Shown here piece after piece: positions 17,289-24,835 of a DNA stretch of 64,000 bases. How positions within the stretch are numbered: the first letter of the stretch is position 1; every line of letters starts with the position of its first letter. Source of the stretch: Pseudomonadota bacterium (lineage in GTDB: Bacteria > Desulfobacterota > Desulfovibrionia > Desulfovibrionales > Desulfomicrobiaceae); the NCBI GenBank assembly GCA_018902545.1, contig JAHIQM010000008.1:62001-126000 (forward strand). The letters run 5' to 3'. Below the pieces are notes generated by a model. It was not told where the DNA came from. It did no database searches and saw nothing but the letters and a program-made list of their open reading frames with translations. A program made the position numbers and the translations under genes.

Positions 17289-19517
17289 ATGGCAGTTTTT
17301 CAGACCACCAGACGCACCATCCCCATGGGTGACAGTGAAATCATCATCGAACACGGCAAGCTCGCGCTACAGGCCAGCGGAGCCGTGACTGTGCAGTGGG
17401 GCGACACCGTCGTTCTGGTCACGGCCACCCACCAGGCCCTGGACCGGGTCGTGGATTTTCTTCCCCTGACCTGCAACTATCAGGAAATGCTCTACTCCGC
17501 AGGCCGCGTCCCGGGCAACTACTTCCGCCGCGAAGTGGGCCGCCCCAGCGAACACGAGACTCTGACTTCCCGGCTCATGGACCGTCCTATCCGTCCGCTC
17601 TTCCCCAAGGGCTGCACCAACGAGATCCAGGTCATTGCCACGGTCATCTCTTCGGACAAAGAACGTTCCGCCGACATCCTGGCCATGCTCGGCGCATCCA
17701 CGGCCCTGCACATCTCCGAGATCCCCTTCGCCGGACCGATCGCGGCCATCCGCGTGGGCTATCGCGACGGAAAATTTCTCCTCAATCCCACGGCCACGGA
17801 ACTTGCGACAAGCCAGTTGAACATGATTCTGGCCGGTTCGCGTGACGCCGTGGTCATGGTCGAAGGCGGGGCCCAGTTCCTGTCCGAGGACATCATGACC
17901 GAAGCCATCGCCTGGGGACATGCCCAGCTTGGCCCCCTGCTTGATGTCCAGGAAGACCTGCGCAAGGAGCTTGGCTGTGCGAAATTCACGGTCACGCCCC
18001 CGACCGAAGACACGGCGCTCATTGAAGCCGTGGCCGAACTTGCCACCGCGCCCCTGAAAGAAGCCCTGGCAGTGCCCGGCAAGATGGATCGCCGCGATGC
18101 CAAGAAGAAGGTCAAGCATAATCTGATGGAAGCCCTGATGGCCAAATTCGCCGAGACTCCCGAACGGGTCAGGGGCGTTGGCGAAATCATGGAAAAGCTG
18201 GAGAAGAAGATTGTCCGCCAGCGCATCATGACCGACAAGATCCGCATCGACGGCCGCGACCTGACCACGGTCCGCGCCCTGATCATGGAAGTGGGTTTTC
18301 TGCCCCGCACGCACGGCTCGGCCATCTTCACGCGCGGCGAGACCAAGGCCATGTGCACCTGCACTCTCGGGAGCACCCGCGACGAACAGCGCGTTGAGAC
18401 CCTGGCCGGGGATACAACCAGACGCTTTCTGATGCATTACAACTTCCCGCCTTACTGCGTGGGCGAGGCCCGCATGCTGCGCGCACCGTCACGCCGCGAG
18501 GTCGGCCACGGCGCCCTCTCAGAGCGGGCCCTGAATCCTGTTCTGCCCGATCCGGACGCGTTCCCGTTCACCATCCGTATCGTCTCCGACATCATGGAAT
18601 CCAACGGATCATCCTCCATGGCCTCCGTCTGCGGCGGCACCCTTGCACTCATGGACGCGGGCGTGCCTATCAAGACCCCCATCGCAGGCATCGCCATGGG
18701 CCTCATCAAGGAAGGCGACGAATACCTGGTCCTGACCGACATCCTTGGTGACGAAGACCACCTTGGCGACATGGACTTCAAGGTCGCGGGTTCCCGCGAC
18801 GGTGTGACCTCCATCCAGATGGACATCAAGATCGCGGGCATCCCGGCCGAAGTCATGCAGAAAGCGCTGCATCAGGCCAAGGCCGCTCGCGTGAGCATCC
18901 TCGACCAGATGGAAGCGCTCATCGCCGCGCCCAGAGGCGAACTGTCCAAGTTTGCTCCGCAGATGGACATCGTACACATCTCCCAGGACAAAATCCGCGA
19001 AGTCATCGGACCCGGCGGCAAGAACATCAAGGCCATCTGCGAAGCAACCAAAGCCGACATCGACATCGACGATTCCGGCAAGATCTCCATCTTTGCTCCG
19101 GATTCCGTATCTCTGGCCAAGGCCCGGGAAATGGTCCTCTACTACGACCAGAAAGCAGATCTGGGCAAAGACTACGACGGCATCGTCAAGAAGATCATGG
19201 ATTTCGGTGCGTTCATCGAGATCCTGCCCGGGCTCGAAGGCCTGTGCCACATCTCACAGCTGGACCGTGACCGCGTGAACGTGGTGACGGACGTGGTCCA
19301 GGAAGGCGACGCCATCCGCGTGCGGGTCATCGACATCGAGCCCTCGGGCCGCATCAAGCTCAGCCGCAGGGCCATCATCCTCGAAGAACTGGGCGAAGAG
19401 CCCGAACCGGTCCAGCCCCGCTCCGACCGCCCCCGCAACGACAGGCCGCGCGGCGGAGACAGACCGCGCGGAGGAGACAGACCGCGCGGCGGCGATCGCG
19501 GCGGACCACGCCGCTAA
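17289..19517 (+). CDS. pnp: Polyribonucleotide nucleotidyltransferase (PNPase)
   Basis: Phosphorolytic 3'-5' exoribonuclease of the RNA degradosome, 742 residues. The start at 17289 (MAVFQTTRRTIPMGDSEIII) follows GAGG and aligns with the family; an upstream in-frame ATG at 17187 lies in the leader stem and is unlikely. Domains: RNase PH 1 (about 10-210), helical linker, RNase PH 2 (about 325-530), KH (IREVIGPGGKNIKAICEATK), S1 (YDGIVKKIMDFGAFIEILPG). The C-terminus has a basic tail with repeated RPRGGD units and GDRGGPRR, probably an extra RNA-binding extension. A strong terminator follows. Confidence 0.98.
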   Translation: MAVFQTTRRTIPMGDSEIIIEHGKLALQASGAVTVQWGDTVVLVTATHQALDRVVDFLPLTCNYQEMLYSAGRVPGNYFRREVGRPSEHETLTSRLMDRPIRPLFPKGCTNEIQVIATVISSDKERSADILAMLGASTALHISEIPFAGPIAAIRVGYRDGKFLLNPTATELATSQLNMILAGSRDAVVMVEGGAQFLSEDIMTEAIAWGHAQLGPLLDVQEDLRKELGCAKFTVTPPTEDTALIEAVAELATAPLKEALAVPGKMDRRDAKKKVKHNLMEALMAKFAETPERVRGVGEIMEKLEKKIVRQRIMTDKIRIDGRDLTTVRALIMEVGFLPRTHGSAIFTRGETKAMCTCTLGSTRDEQRVETLAGDTTRRFLMHYNFPPYCVGEARMLRAPSRREVGHGALSERALNPVLPDPDAFPFTIRIVSDIMESNGSSSMASVCGGTLALMDAGVPIKTPIAGIAMGLIKEGDEYLVLTDILGDEDHLGDMDFKVAGSRDGVTSIQMDIKIAGIPAEVMQKALHQAKAARVSILDQMEALIAAPRGELSKFAPQMDIVHISQDKIREVIGPGGKNIKAICEATKADIDIDDSGKISIFAPDSVSLAKAREMVLYYDQKADLGKDYDGIVKKIMDFGAFIEILPGLEGLCHISQLDRDRVNVVTDVVQEGDAIRVRVIDIEPSGRIKLSRRAIILEELGEEPEPVQPRSDRPRNDRPRGGDRPRGGDRPRGGDRGGPRR

Positions 19518-19531
19518 ACACAACCATCACA

Positions 19532-19565
19532 AAAAACCCGGGCTAACCCCCCGGGTTTTTCTTTT
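19532..19565. terminator. Bidirectional terminator after pnp
   Basis: Stem AAAAACCCGG/CCGGGTTTTT around a 9-nt loop, with T-rich sequence on both strands. It ends pnp transcription and would also stop minus-strand transcription coming from repeat copy 1 at 19608-19772. Confidence 0.9.
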
Positions 19566-19607
19566 TGTTTGGAGCCTTGGGGTTGGGCGCGTTGAGATTG
19601 GGCGCGG

Positions 19608-19772
19608 GTCGGCGTGGCCCGGACAAGGTCTGCCGGAACTCCTTCGCTGGCCTCGTAATGCTTCCCGGCCTTGAGGGAAGGAGATCGTTCGAACTTCACG
19701 GCTGGCGGCCGGGAAGCAAACGATGCTCGGCTCAGTCAGACAGCCGACAGCCCTTGTCCGGGCCACGCCGAC
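19608..19772 (-). repeat. Structured repeat, copy 1 (candidate RNA element)
   Basis: Read on the minus strand. Outer stem: perfect 21-bp inverted repeat, arms 19752-19772 and 19608-19628. Conserved block L at 19718-19751 (contains GTCGGCTGTCTGACTGAGCC and GCATCGTTTG). Inner stem: 11 bp, 19707-19717 with 19660-19670. Apical loop 36 nt. Conserved block R at 19629-19659 (contains TACGAGGCC and GGAGTTCCGGC). Both stems differ in sequence from copies 2 and 3 but keep pairing. A further homologous flank (CCTTGCGTACCGCCACAAGC, about 19774-19793) precedes it. No coding signal is convincing in the region. Confidence 0.85.
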
Positions 19773-19856
19773 TCGCTTGTGGCGGTACGCAAGGGGGGAG
19801 TCCCCCTGCCCGCCAAAAGCAAAAAAATCCCGACCGGGCTCAAGGCTGGCTGGCGG

Positions 19857-20005
19857 CATGGTCTTGAGACGCGTCGGCTGTCTGACCGAGCCAGGCATCG
19901 TTTGGTGAATCGTTGCCGGACGTGCTGCCCAAAATTCCCGCTCTGCACGCAACGATTCAACTCTACGAGGCCGGTGAGGGAGTTCCGGCGGGTCTCAAGG
20001 TCATG
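19857..20005 (+). repeat. Structured repeat, copy 2 (candidate RNA element)
   Basis: Outer stem: 14 bp with two G-U pairs, arms 19857-19870 and 19992-20005. Block L at 19871-19906 (GTCGGCTGTCTGACCGAGCC, then GGCATCGTTTG). Inner stem: GAATCGTTGC (19907-19916) with GCAACGATTC (19949-19958), unrelated in sequence to the inner stems of copies 1 and 3. Apical loop 32 nt. Block R at 19959-19991 (TACGAGGCC, GAGGGAGTTCCGGC). It lies in the same gap as copy 1, in opposite orientation; the 84 nt between them (19773-19856) hold a small GGGGGAGTCCCCC palindrome. Confidence 0.85.
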
Positions 20006-20038
20006 TCGACAGCGGGCCGTGGAGCGTTCAAAAATCAG

Positions 20039-20083
20039 GTTTTAGGGTTTTACGTTTTACGCATCACGTTTCACGTTTTACGC
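20039..20083. repeat. Short ACGTTTTACGC / ACGTTTCACG repeats
   Basis: An AT-rich run with ACGTTTTACGC at about 20051 and again at about 20072, and ATCACGTTTCACG between them. It overlaps the last codons of the gene ending at 20078. It looks like a small simple-repeat tract; no function is evident. Confidence 0.6.
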
Positions 20084-21034
20084 AATACTCACCCAGTAAT
20101 ACACGGCTCCACAGAAAATCAGGCTGGCCACGCGGAAGCCCTGGCTGCAAATAATGAGTTCCAGGGCCAGTTTCGGCTTGAAGATGCCTGCGTAGTAGGG
20201 AAACTGGTGCCGAAAGGCCCGCATGGGCGAGGACAGGACATTGCCGACGAGAAGGGCCATGACCACATCACGCACGGACATGGACCCTGCGTCAAGCAAT
20301 GCCCCGGCGGCGGCCATGCCTGCGGAGAACTCGGCGACCATTTGAAAGACGATGATGCCCACGGCCTTGGGATGCAGCCAGGACATGGCGCTCATGTGCT
20401 CGGCCAGAAAAAGCTCCGTCGCAGAAAACATGCCGAACTTGTTCATGAAGTGCACCCCGACATAAATGGGCGCGGTGATCATGACGATCTTCTTGATGCG
20501 CAGCCTGAAGCGCTTCCAGGTCTTCTCCAGGACCTGCCGGGCCACCAGCTTTTCGTCGGCGGGCATGTCCATGGCATGACAGCGGTCGAGCCCAGTGAGC
20601 AGAATCCGTCCCACAAAAAGGATCAGGATCGTACGCAGCAGGGCCGCACCCACGGTGATCCCGAGGTAGACCACGGCTGCTGACTTGAGGATGGGCACGG
20701 TGATGAAGATCATGGTCGGCAGATGCAGGAAATAGGTCGGCAGGCTGTTGAACAGATTGGACAGGATGAGTTCACGGCGGGTGAGCTTGCCCTGGTCGTA
20801 GGCCTCGGCCAGCATGGTGTTGGCCGTGACCCCGGAAACAAAGGCCACGGAAAAACTGGCCGCCGAGATTTCGCACATGCGCCCGATACGGGTCAGCGGA
20901 TTGGCCAAACGGGCCATGAAACGCGTCCAGTGCATGGCCTCGATGAGGTTGCCGATAAAGAGGCCCACGGACACAAGACCGATGAGCTTGCACAGCGGCC
21001 AGAAAATCTCCGCCCACAATTCAGCCAGGCTCAT
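20078..21034 (-). CDS. Nucleoside-recognition (Gate) domain membrane protein
   Basis: Polytopic inner-membrane protein of 318 residues with the nucleoside recognition/Gate domain found in concentrative nucleoside transporters and SpmA/SpmB-type proteins. Several hydrophobic segments are visible, including LIGLVSVGLFIGNLIEA near the N-terminus and LILSNLFNSLPTYFLHLPTM in the middle. The substrate cannot be deduced. The start at 21034 (MSLAELWAEIFWPLCK) follows GAGGAGGGC and overlaps the upstream VanZ-like gene by 4 nt; a much longer upstream frame lies antisense or out of frame to that gene and is rejected. Confidence 0.8.
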   Translation of the reverse strand: MSLAELWAEIFWPLCKLIGLVSVGLFIGNLIEAMHWTRFMARLANPLTRIGRMCEISAASFSVAFVSGVTANTMLAEAYDQGKLTRRELILSNLFNSLPTYFLHLPTMIFITVPILKSAAVVYLGITVGAALLRTILILFVGRILLTGLDRCHAMDMPADEKLVARQVLEKTWKRFRLRIKKIVMITAPIYVGVHFMNKFGMFSATELFLAEHMSAMSWLHPKAVGIIVFQMVAEFSAGMAAAGALLDAGSMSVRDVVMALLVGNVLSSPMRAFRHQFPYYAGIFKPKLALELIICSQGFRVASLIFCGAVYYWVSIA

Positions 21035-21390
21035 GCCGCCCTCCTCGTGAACCTGGACCACAGAAGAGCGGCTGTCGCGCCCACTCCCGCGCCCACCGCA
21101 TTGGCAGTCACGTCCCAGAAATCCATGAAGCGGCCAGTAGGTAAAACACCCTGGGCAATTTCGAGAAGCAGGCCAAGCCCGGACGCAAGCCAGAACGAAG
21201 AGACGCGGGAGCATTTCCAGGACGCAGGCCAGAAGAACACCATCAGCCCGTAGGCCAGAAAATGGAGAACCTTGTCGCTTTGTGCCGGGGCTGCGGACAT
21301 GTCCACCGGGACCAACGAGCCCGCGACCAGGGCCAGCACGTAAGCCGCCCAAAAAAACTTGTGCAGGGAGATGACCGTGTTTTCACGCAT
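21031..21390 (-). CDS. VanZ-like family membrane protein
   Basis: Small membrane protein of 119 residues with a VanZ-like arrangement: three or four hydrophobic helices, the motif SDKVLHFLAYGLMVFF (about 39-54) and GLLLEIAQGVLPTGRFMDFW followed by DVTANAVGAGVGA. The conserved His, Glu and Asp pattern (KVLHF, LEIAQ, DVTAN) matches the family. Its function in bacteria without glycopeptide resistance is unknown. The start at 21390 (MRENTVIS) is chosen over one 8 codons upstream. It is co-translated (ATGA) with the nucleoside-recognition protein and divergent from lpxB, with 82 nt between starts. Confidence 0.8.
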   Translation of the reverse strand: MRENTVISLHKFFWAAYVLALVAGSLVPVDMSAAPAQSDKVLHFLAYGLMVFFWPASWKCSRVSSFWLASGLGLLLEIAQGVLPTGRFMDFWDVTANAVGAGVGATAALLWSRFTRRAA

Positions 21391-21472
21391 GGCCTCCCCT
21401 ATGCCAAAGCTCATGACAGGGCAAGAGACCGGGCTTCTTGTTATTTTGGCGGCAAGAGACTATTGCCACGCC

Positions 21473-22597
21473 ATGTCGATCGCACCCATTATCTGGATGA
21501 ATGCTGGAGAAACCTCCGGTGACCTGCACGGCCAGCTCCTGGCCCGCGCCCTGCGCGAAGAGCGCCCTGACGCCAGGATACTGGGCATGGCCGGTCCGGC
21601 GATGCGCGAGGAAGGAGTGGAGGCCAGGCTTGAAACCGAAGCGCTGTCGGTCATGGGCTTCACGGAGGTGCTGGCCCATCTGCCCAAAATCTTGGGGCTG
21701 CTGCGCACGTTGAAGGAGGAGCTGACCAAAACCCGTCCGGACGTGGTGGTGGTCATCGACGCCCCGGATTTTCATTTCCGCGTGGCCCGCATCGCCGGGA
21801 GCCTAGGCATCCCCGTAGTCTACTACATCAGCCCCAAACTCTGGGCCTGGCGCGAGGGCCGGGTAAAATTTTTGCGCCGCCACGTCAGCCGCCTCATCTC
21901 CATCCTGCCCTTCGAGGTCGAGTTCTACGCCCGCCACGGCATGAACATCGACTATGTCGGCCACCCCCTGCTCGATTCCATCAGAACCCAGGAAATCCTG
22001 GAAACCAAACCCCGCGCGAACCGCATCGGCATCCTTCCCGGCAGCCGCAAGCGGGAGATCACGTCCCTTCTGCCCGTATTTTCCCGCACCGCCGCCCTGC
22101 TCTCCGCACGCTATCCGGAGCTGGAGTTCGTGCTGCCCGTGGCCCCAGGCATGGACCGGGACCTCATCACCAAGTGCTGGGCCTGCGAGACTCCCGTCAC
22201 TCTGGCCGACAGTTCGTCGCGCTACGAGCTCATGCGCTCCTGCCGAGCCATCATGGCGGCCTCGGGCACGGCCACTCTGGAGACGGCCCTGCTCGGAACG
22301 CCCACTGCGGTCGCGTACAAATTTTCGCAGCTGACCTATCTGCTGGGACGATTGCTCGTGAAGGTGCCCTTCATTTCCCTGCCGAACCTGATCCTGGACA
22401 AATCCGTGTTTCCGGAATTCCTCCAGCACGATGCCAACCCCTCGGCTCTGGCTGCGGCCATGGCGCAATGGATCGAGGACACTCCGGCCCGTGCCCGCGT
22501 CCTGGAGCAACTGGACATCCTGCCCGGCCTGCTCGGCAACGGCGGGGCCGCGAGCCGGGCGGCGAAAATCGTGCTGGAGACCATGCGCAAGCCCTAA
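21473..22597 (+). CDS. lpxB: Lipid-A-disaccharide synthase LpxB
   Basis: Glycosyltransferase (GT19) that joins UDP-diacylglucosamine and lipid X in lipid A synthesis at the inner membrane, 374 residues. Motifs: WMNAGETSGDLHGQLLARAL near the N-terminus, VVVIDAPDFHFRVARIAGSL, VVYYISPKLWAWREGR, ILPGSRKREI and MAASGTATLETALLGTPTAV. The start at 21473 (MSIAPIIWMNAGETSGD) fits the family; a 38-codon upstream extension is not expected. Confirms LPS production. It stands alone here rather than beside lpxA/lpxD, with the cimA leader 47 nt downstream. Confidence 0.96.
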   Translation: MSIAPIIWMNAGETSGDLHGQLLARALREERPDARILGMAGPAMREEGVEARLETEALSVMGFTEVLAHLPKILGLLRTLKEELTKTRPDVVVVIDAPDFHFRVARIAGSLGIPVVYYISPKLWAWREGRVKFLRRHVSRLISILPFEVEFYARHGMNIDYVGHPLLDSIRTQEILETKPRANRIGILPGSRKREITSLLPVFSRTAALLSARYPELEFVLPVAPGMDRDLITKCWACETPVTLADSSSRYELMRSCRAIMAASGTATLETALLGTPTAVAYKFSQLTYLLGRLLVKVPFISLPNLILDKSVFPEFLQHDANPSALAAAMAQWIEDTPARARVLEQLDILPGLLGNGGAASRAAKIVLETMRKP

Positions 22598-22644
22598 AAC
22601 CCGGCCAGTTCCATACGCCCGGAGCCGAACACCAAAGATCATGC

Positions 22645-22673
22645 TTGACAATCGATTCTCCATTGTTCATCAG
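22645..22673 (+). promoter_or_regulatory. Candidate sigma-70 promoter for the cimA leader
   Basis: Perfect -35 TTGACA at 22645-22650 and, 17 nt later, a weak -10 CATCAG at 22668-22673. The start point would fall near 22680, giving a short leader before the leader-peptide ATG at 22692. Confidence 0.4.
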
Positions 22674-22691
22674 CAACAGGAGAAACATACC

Positions 22692-22763
22692 ATGAAAAAC
22701 ATACTCGCCCCCATTTCCATTATTATCATTTCCGTGATTACAAGATCACGGCCGGGGGTGTGA
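22692..22763 (+). CDS. Isoleucine-rich leader peptide of cimA
   Basis: A 23-codon reading frame with an AGGAG site 10 nt upstream. It begins MKNILAPISIIIISVI and has six Ile codons between residues 8 and 16, four of them consecutive (10-13), plus Val codons. It ends in TGA at 22761-22763. It precedes a terminator and then the gene for the first step of Ile synthesis from pyruvate, so its role is to report Ile-tRNA (and perhaps Val-tRNA) charging by ribosome stalling. Not a structural protein. Confidence 0.85.
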   Translation: MKNILAPISIIIISVITRSRPGV

Positions 22764-22830
22764 GGCGTCCGCGCAAGCGGGTATTCACGTAAACAAAAAG
22801 CCCCCGGCCGCAAGGTTCGGGGGCTTTTTC
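22732..22830 (+). promoter_or_regulatory. Transcription attenuator of cimA
   Basis: Four interacting segments are visible. Segment 1, CCGTGAT (22732-22738), pairs perfectly with ATCACGG (22745-22751), the start of segment 2. Segment 2 (CGGCCGGGGG, 22749-22758) is the exact complement of segment 3 (CCCCCGGCCG, 22801-22810). Segment 3 also forms the terminator stem AAAAAGCCCCCG/CGGGGGCTTTTT (22795-22806 with 22818-22829). A ribosome stalled on the Ile codons would cover segment 1 and free segment 2 to block the terminator; one that reaches the stop codon would cover segment 2 and allow termination. Confidence 0.87.
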
Positions 22831-22894
22831 ATTGCACTATCAGCCAGGCCCGGCGGGCATGGAACCATGAACGGCGGACACCGCCAGGAGCACT

Positions 22895-24514
22895 ATGAAC
22901 ACCATTCAGATCTACGACACCACGCTGCGCGACGGCACCCAGTCCGAGGAATTGAACCTCTCCACGGAGGACAAGCTGCGCATCGCCACCAAGCTTGACC
23001 AGCTTGGAGTGGCTTACATCGAGGGAGGATGGCCTGGCTCCAACCCCAAGGACAAGCGCTTTTTCGCGGAGATGAAGCAGTACCATCTCGGCACCGCCAA
23101 GCTGGCGGCCTTCGGCTCCACCCACGCCGCCAAGGGCAACGCCGAAAGCGATGCCAACCTGCTGGCCCTCATCGAATCGGAAGCGCCGGTGCTGACCATT
23201 TTCGGCAAGACCTGGGACATCCACGTCACCGACGCGCTGAAAATCACCCTGGAGCGCAACCTCGAACTCATCCGTGACTCCCTGGCCTTCCTGCGTCCCC
23301 ATGCCGGGGAGCTTTTCTACGATGCCGAACATTTCTTCGACGGCTACAAGAAAAACGCCGACTACGCCATTTCCTGCCTGAGAACAGCCATGGACGCTGG
23401 CGCCGACCTCCTGGTGCTCTGCGACACCAACGGCGGCACCCTGCCCGAGGAAATCGCCGCCATCATGGACGCTGTTCGCACGCGTCTGCCCGAAGCGAGC
23501 CTGGGCATCCACGTCCATAACGACTGCGAACTGGCCGTGGCCAATTCCCTGACGGCCGTGCGGCACGGGGCCATTCAGGTCCAGGGAACCATGAACGGCT
23601 ATGGCGAGCGCTGCGGCAACGCCAACCTCTGCTCCATCATCGGCAACCTGGAACTCAAAATGGGCTATTCCTGCCTGCCGCAGGGACACCTGGAACGCCT
23701 GACCGACACCTCGGCCTTTGTAGCCGAAGTGGCCAACCTGCGCTGTTTCAACCGCCAGCCCTACACAGGCCAATCCGCCTTCACGCACAAGGGCGGGGTG
23801 CACGTCGCCGCAGTGCGCCGCAACCCGCGCACCTACGAACATATCGAACCCGAGCTGGTCGGCAACAAGCAGCGCATCGTGCTCTCGGACCTGGCCGGGC
23901 AGTCCAACATTCTTTTCAAGGCCAAGCAGTACGGCTTCGAGCTGGACAAGGGCGACCCCTTTGTCCTGGAACTTCTGACCGAGCTCAAGAACCGGGAAGA
24001 CCGTGGCTACGAATACTCGGCGGCCGAAGCCTCTTACGAACTGCTGGTCAACCGCGTGCTGGGCCGGGCGCGCAACTACTTCCGGCTGATGAGCTTTCGC
24101 ATCCTTGATTCGGTCTTTACCGAAGGCGTCGAGCCCTTTACCGAGGCCACGGTCATGCTGCGCGTGGGTGGCATGGTCGAACACACGGCGGCCACGGGCA
24201 GGGGGCCGGTCAACGCCATGGACTGCGCGCTGCGCAAAGGCCTGGAACGCTTCTACCCCAACTTAAGCGAAATGCACCTGATGGACTTCAAGGTGCGCGT
24301 GCTGACCGGATCGGTGCGTGAGGAAGGACATGGCGGGACAGCCGCAGTGGTAAGGGTGCTCATCGAATCAGGAGACCAGAAAAGCCGCTGGACCACGGTG
24401 GGCGTCTCCTACAACATCATCGAGGCCAGCCGCCAGGCTCTGGAAGACTCCATCAACTACAAGCTGTTCAAAGACGACCAGAAAAAACTGACCCAGGCCA
24501 TCCGCGAGATCTGA
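22895..24514 (+). CDS. cimA: (R)-citramalate synthase
   Basis: Condenses pyruvate and acetyl-CoA to citramalate, the first step of the threonine-independent isoleucine pathway; 539 residues. The N-terminal TIM barrel has the HMGL/IPMS signature (YDTTLRDGTQSEE, about 7-19), the metal-binding HVHNDCELAVANSL, and GTMNGYGERCGNANL. The length, and sequence such as YIEGGWPGSNPKDKRFF, fit the CimA branch (TIGR00977 type) rather than LeuA. The C-terminal LeuA-like dimer/regulatory domain spans about 370-520. An AGGAG site precedes the ATG. Upstream is an Ile-responsive attenuator, which agrees with the assigned pathway. Confidence 0.93.
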   Translation: MNTIQIYDTTLRDGTQSEELNLSTEDKLRIATKLDQLGVAYIEGGWPGSNPKDKRFFAEMKQYHLGTAKLAAFGSTHAAKGNAESDANLLALIESEAPVLTIFGKTWDIHVTDALKITLERNLELIRDSLAFLRPHAGELFYDAEHFFDGYKKNADYAISCLRTAMDAGADLLVLCDTNGGTLPEEIAAIMDAVRTRLPEASLGIHVHNDCELAVANSLTAVRHGAIQVQGTMNGYGERCGNANLCSIIGNLELKMGYSCLPQGHLERLTDTSAFVAEVANLRCFNRQPYTGQSAFTHKGGVHVAAVRRNPRTYEHIEPELVGNKQRIVLSDLAGQSNILFKAKQYGFELDKGDPFVLELLTELKNREDRGYEYSAAEASYELLVNRVLGRARNYFRLMSFRILDSVFTEGVEPFTEATVMLRVGGMVEHTAATGRGPVNAMDCALRKGLERFYPNLSEMHLMDFKVRVLTGSVREEGHGGTAAVVRVLIESGDQKSRWTTVGVSYNIIEASRQALEDSINYKLFKDDQKKLTQAIREI

Positions 24515-24572
24515 CGGCAGTTCAACTCGCCCTGAGCCTCATGTTCCCCAACCTTGCGCACAACCGCAAGCG

Positions 24573-24743
24573 TTCCGTCGCGGGCCGGGCAAGGGCTGTC
24601 GGCTGTCTGACCGAGCCCAGGCATCGTTTGCCTCCCGCCCGCGTGGCGAACAGTGCTCTGACCTCTGCCCATAGCTCAAGGACGGGAGGCATTACGAGGC
24701 CCGCGAGGGAGTTCCGGCAGACCTTGCCCGGCCCGCGACGGAA
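24573..24743 (+). repeat. Structured repeat, copy 3 (candidate RNA element)
   Basis: Outer stem: perfect 22-bp inverted repeat, arms 24573-24594 and 24722-24743. Block L at 24595-24629 (GTCGGCTGTCTGACCGAGCC, GGCATCGTTT). Inner stem GCCTCCCG (24630-24637) with CGGGAGGC (24683-24690). Apical loop 45 nt. Block R at 24691-24721 (TACGAGGCC, GAGGGAGTTCCGGC). A flank hairpin CTTGCG/CGCAAG at about 24553-24571 is shared with copy 1. The copy fills most of the 321-nt gap after cimA and lies 33 nt before a terminator. Confidence 0.85.
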
Positions 24744-24776
24744 TGCGACTCCGGCAAGAATGGCTCCTGGGTTCTC

Positions 24777-24820
24777 CCGAAAAGGAAAAGCCCCGATTCT
24801 TGCGGGGCTTTTCCTTTCGG
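24777..24820. terminator. Bidirectional terminator between cimA and the DRTGG gene
   Basis: A 17-bp stem with one bulged A (arms 24777-24794 and 24804-24820), core AAAAGCCCC/GGGGCTTTT. It serves convergent transcription and may also end a plus-strand transcript carrying repeat copy 3. Confidence 0.85.
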
Positions 24821-24835
24821 CCTGAGTCCGGGGCT

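Noticed and set aside
19608-19772. Integron attC site or group II intron fragment as explanation for the structured repeat
   Set aside because: No RYYYAAC/GTTRRRY core sites, no cassette genes or integrase nearby, and no intron domain V-like helix was recognised.
19565-20045. Several open frames across the repeats at 19.6-20.0 kb on both strands
   Set aside because: They cross the conserved blocks and stems of the structured repeat, differ in frame between copies, and show no ribosome sites. The RNA/hairpin reading explains the conservation better.
24541-24825. A 94-codon plus-strand frame between cimA and the terminator
   Set aside because: It is simply the open frame through repeat copy 3 and the terminator stem.
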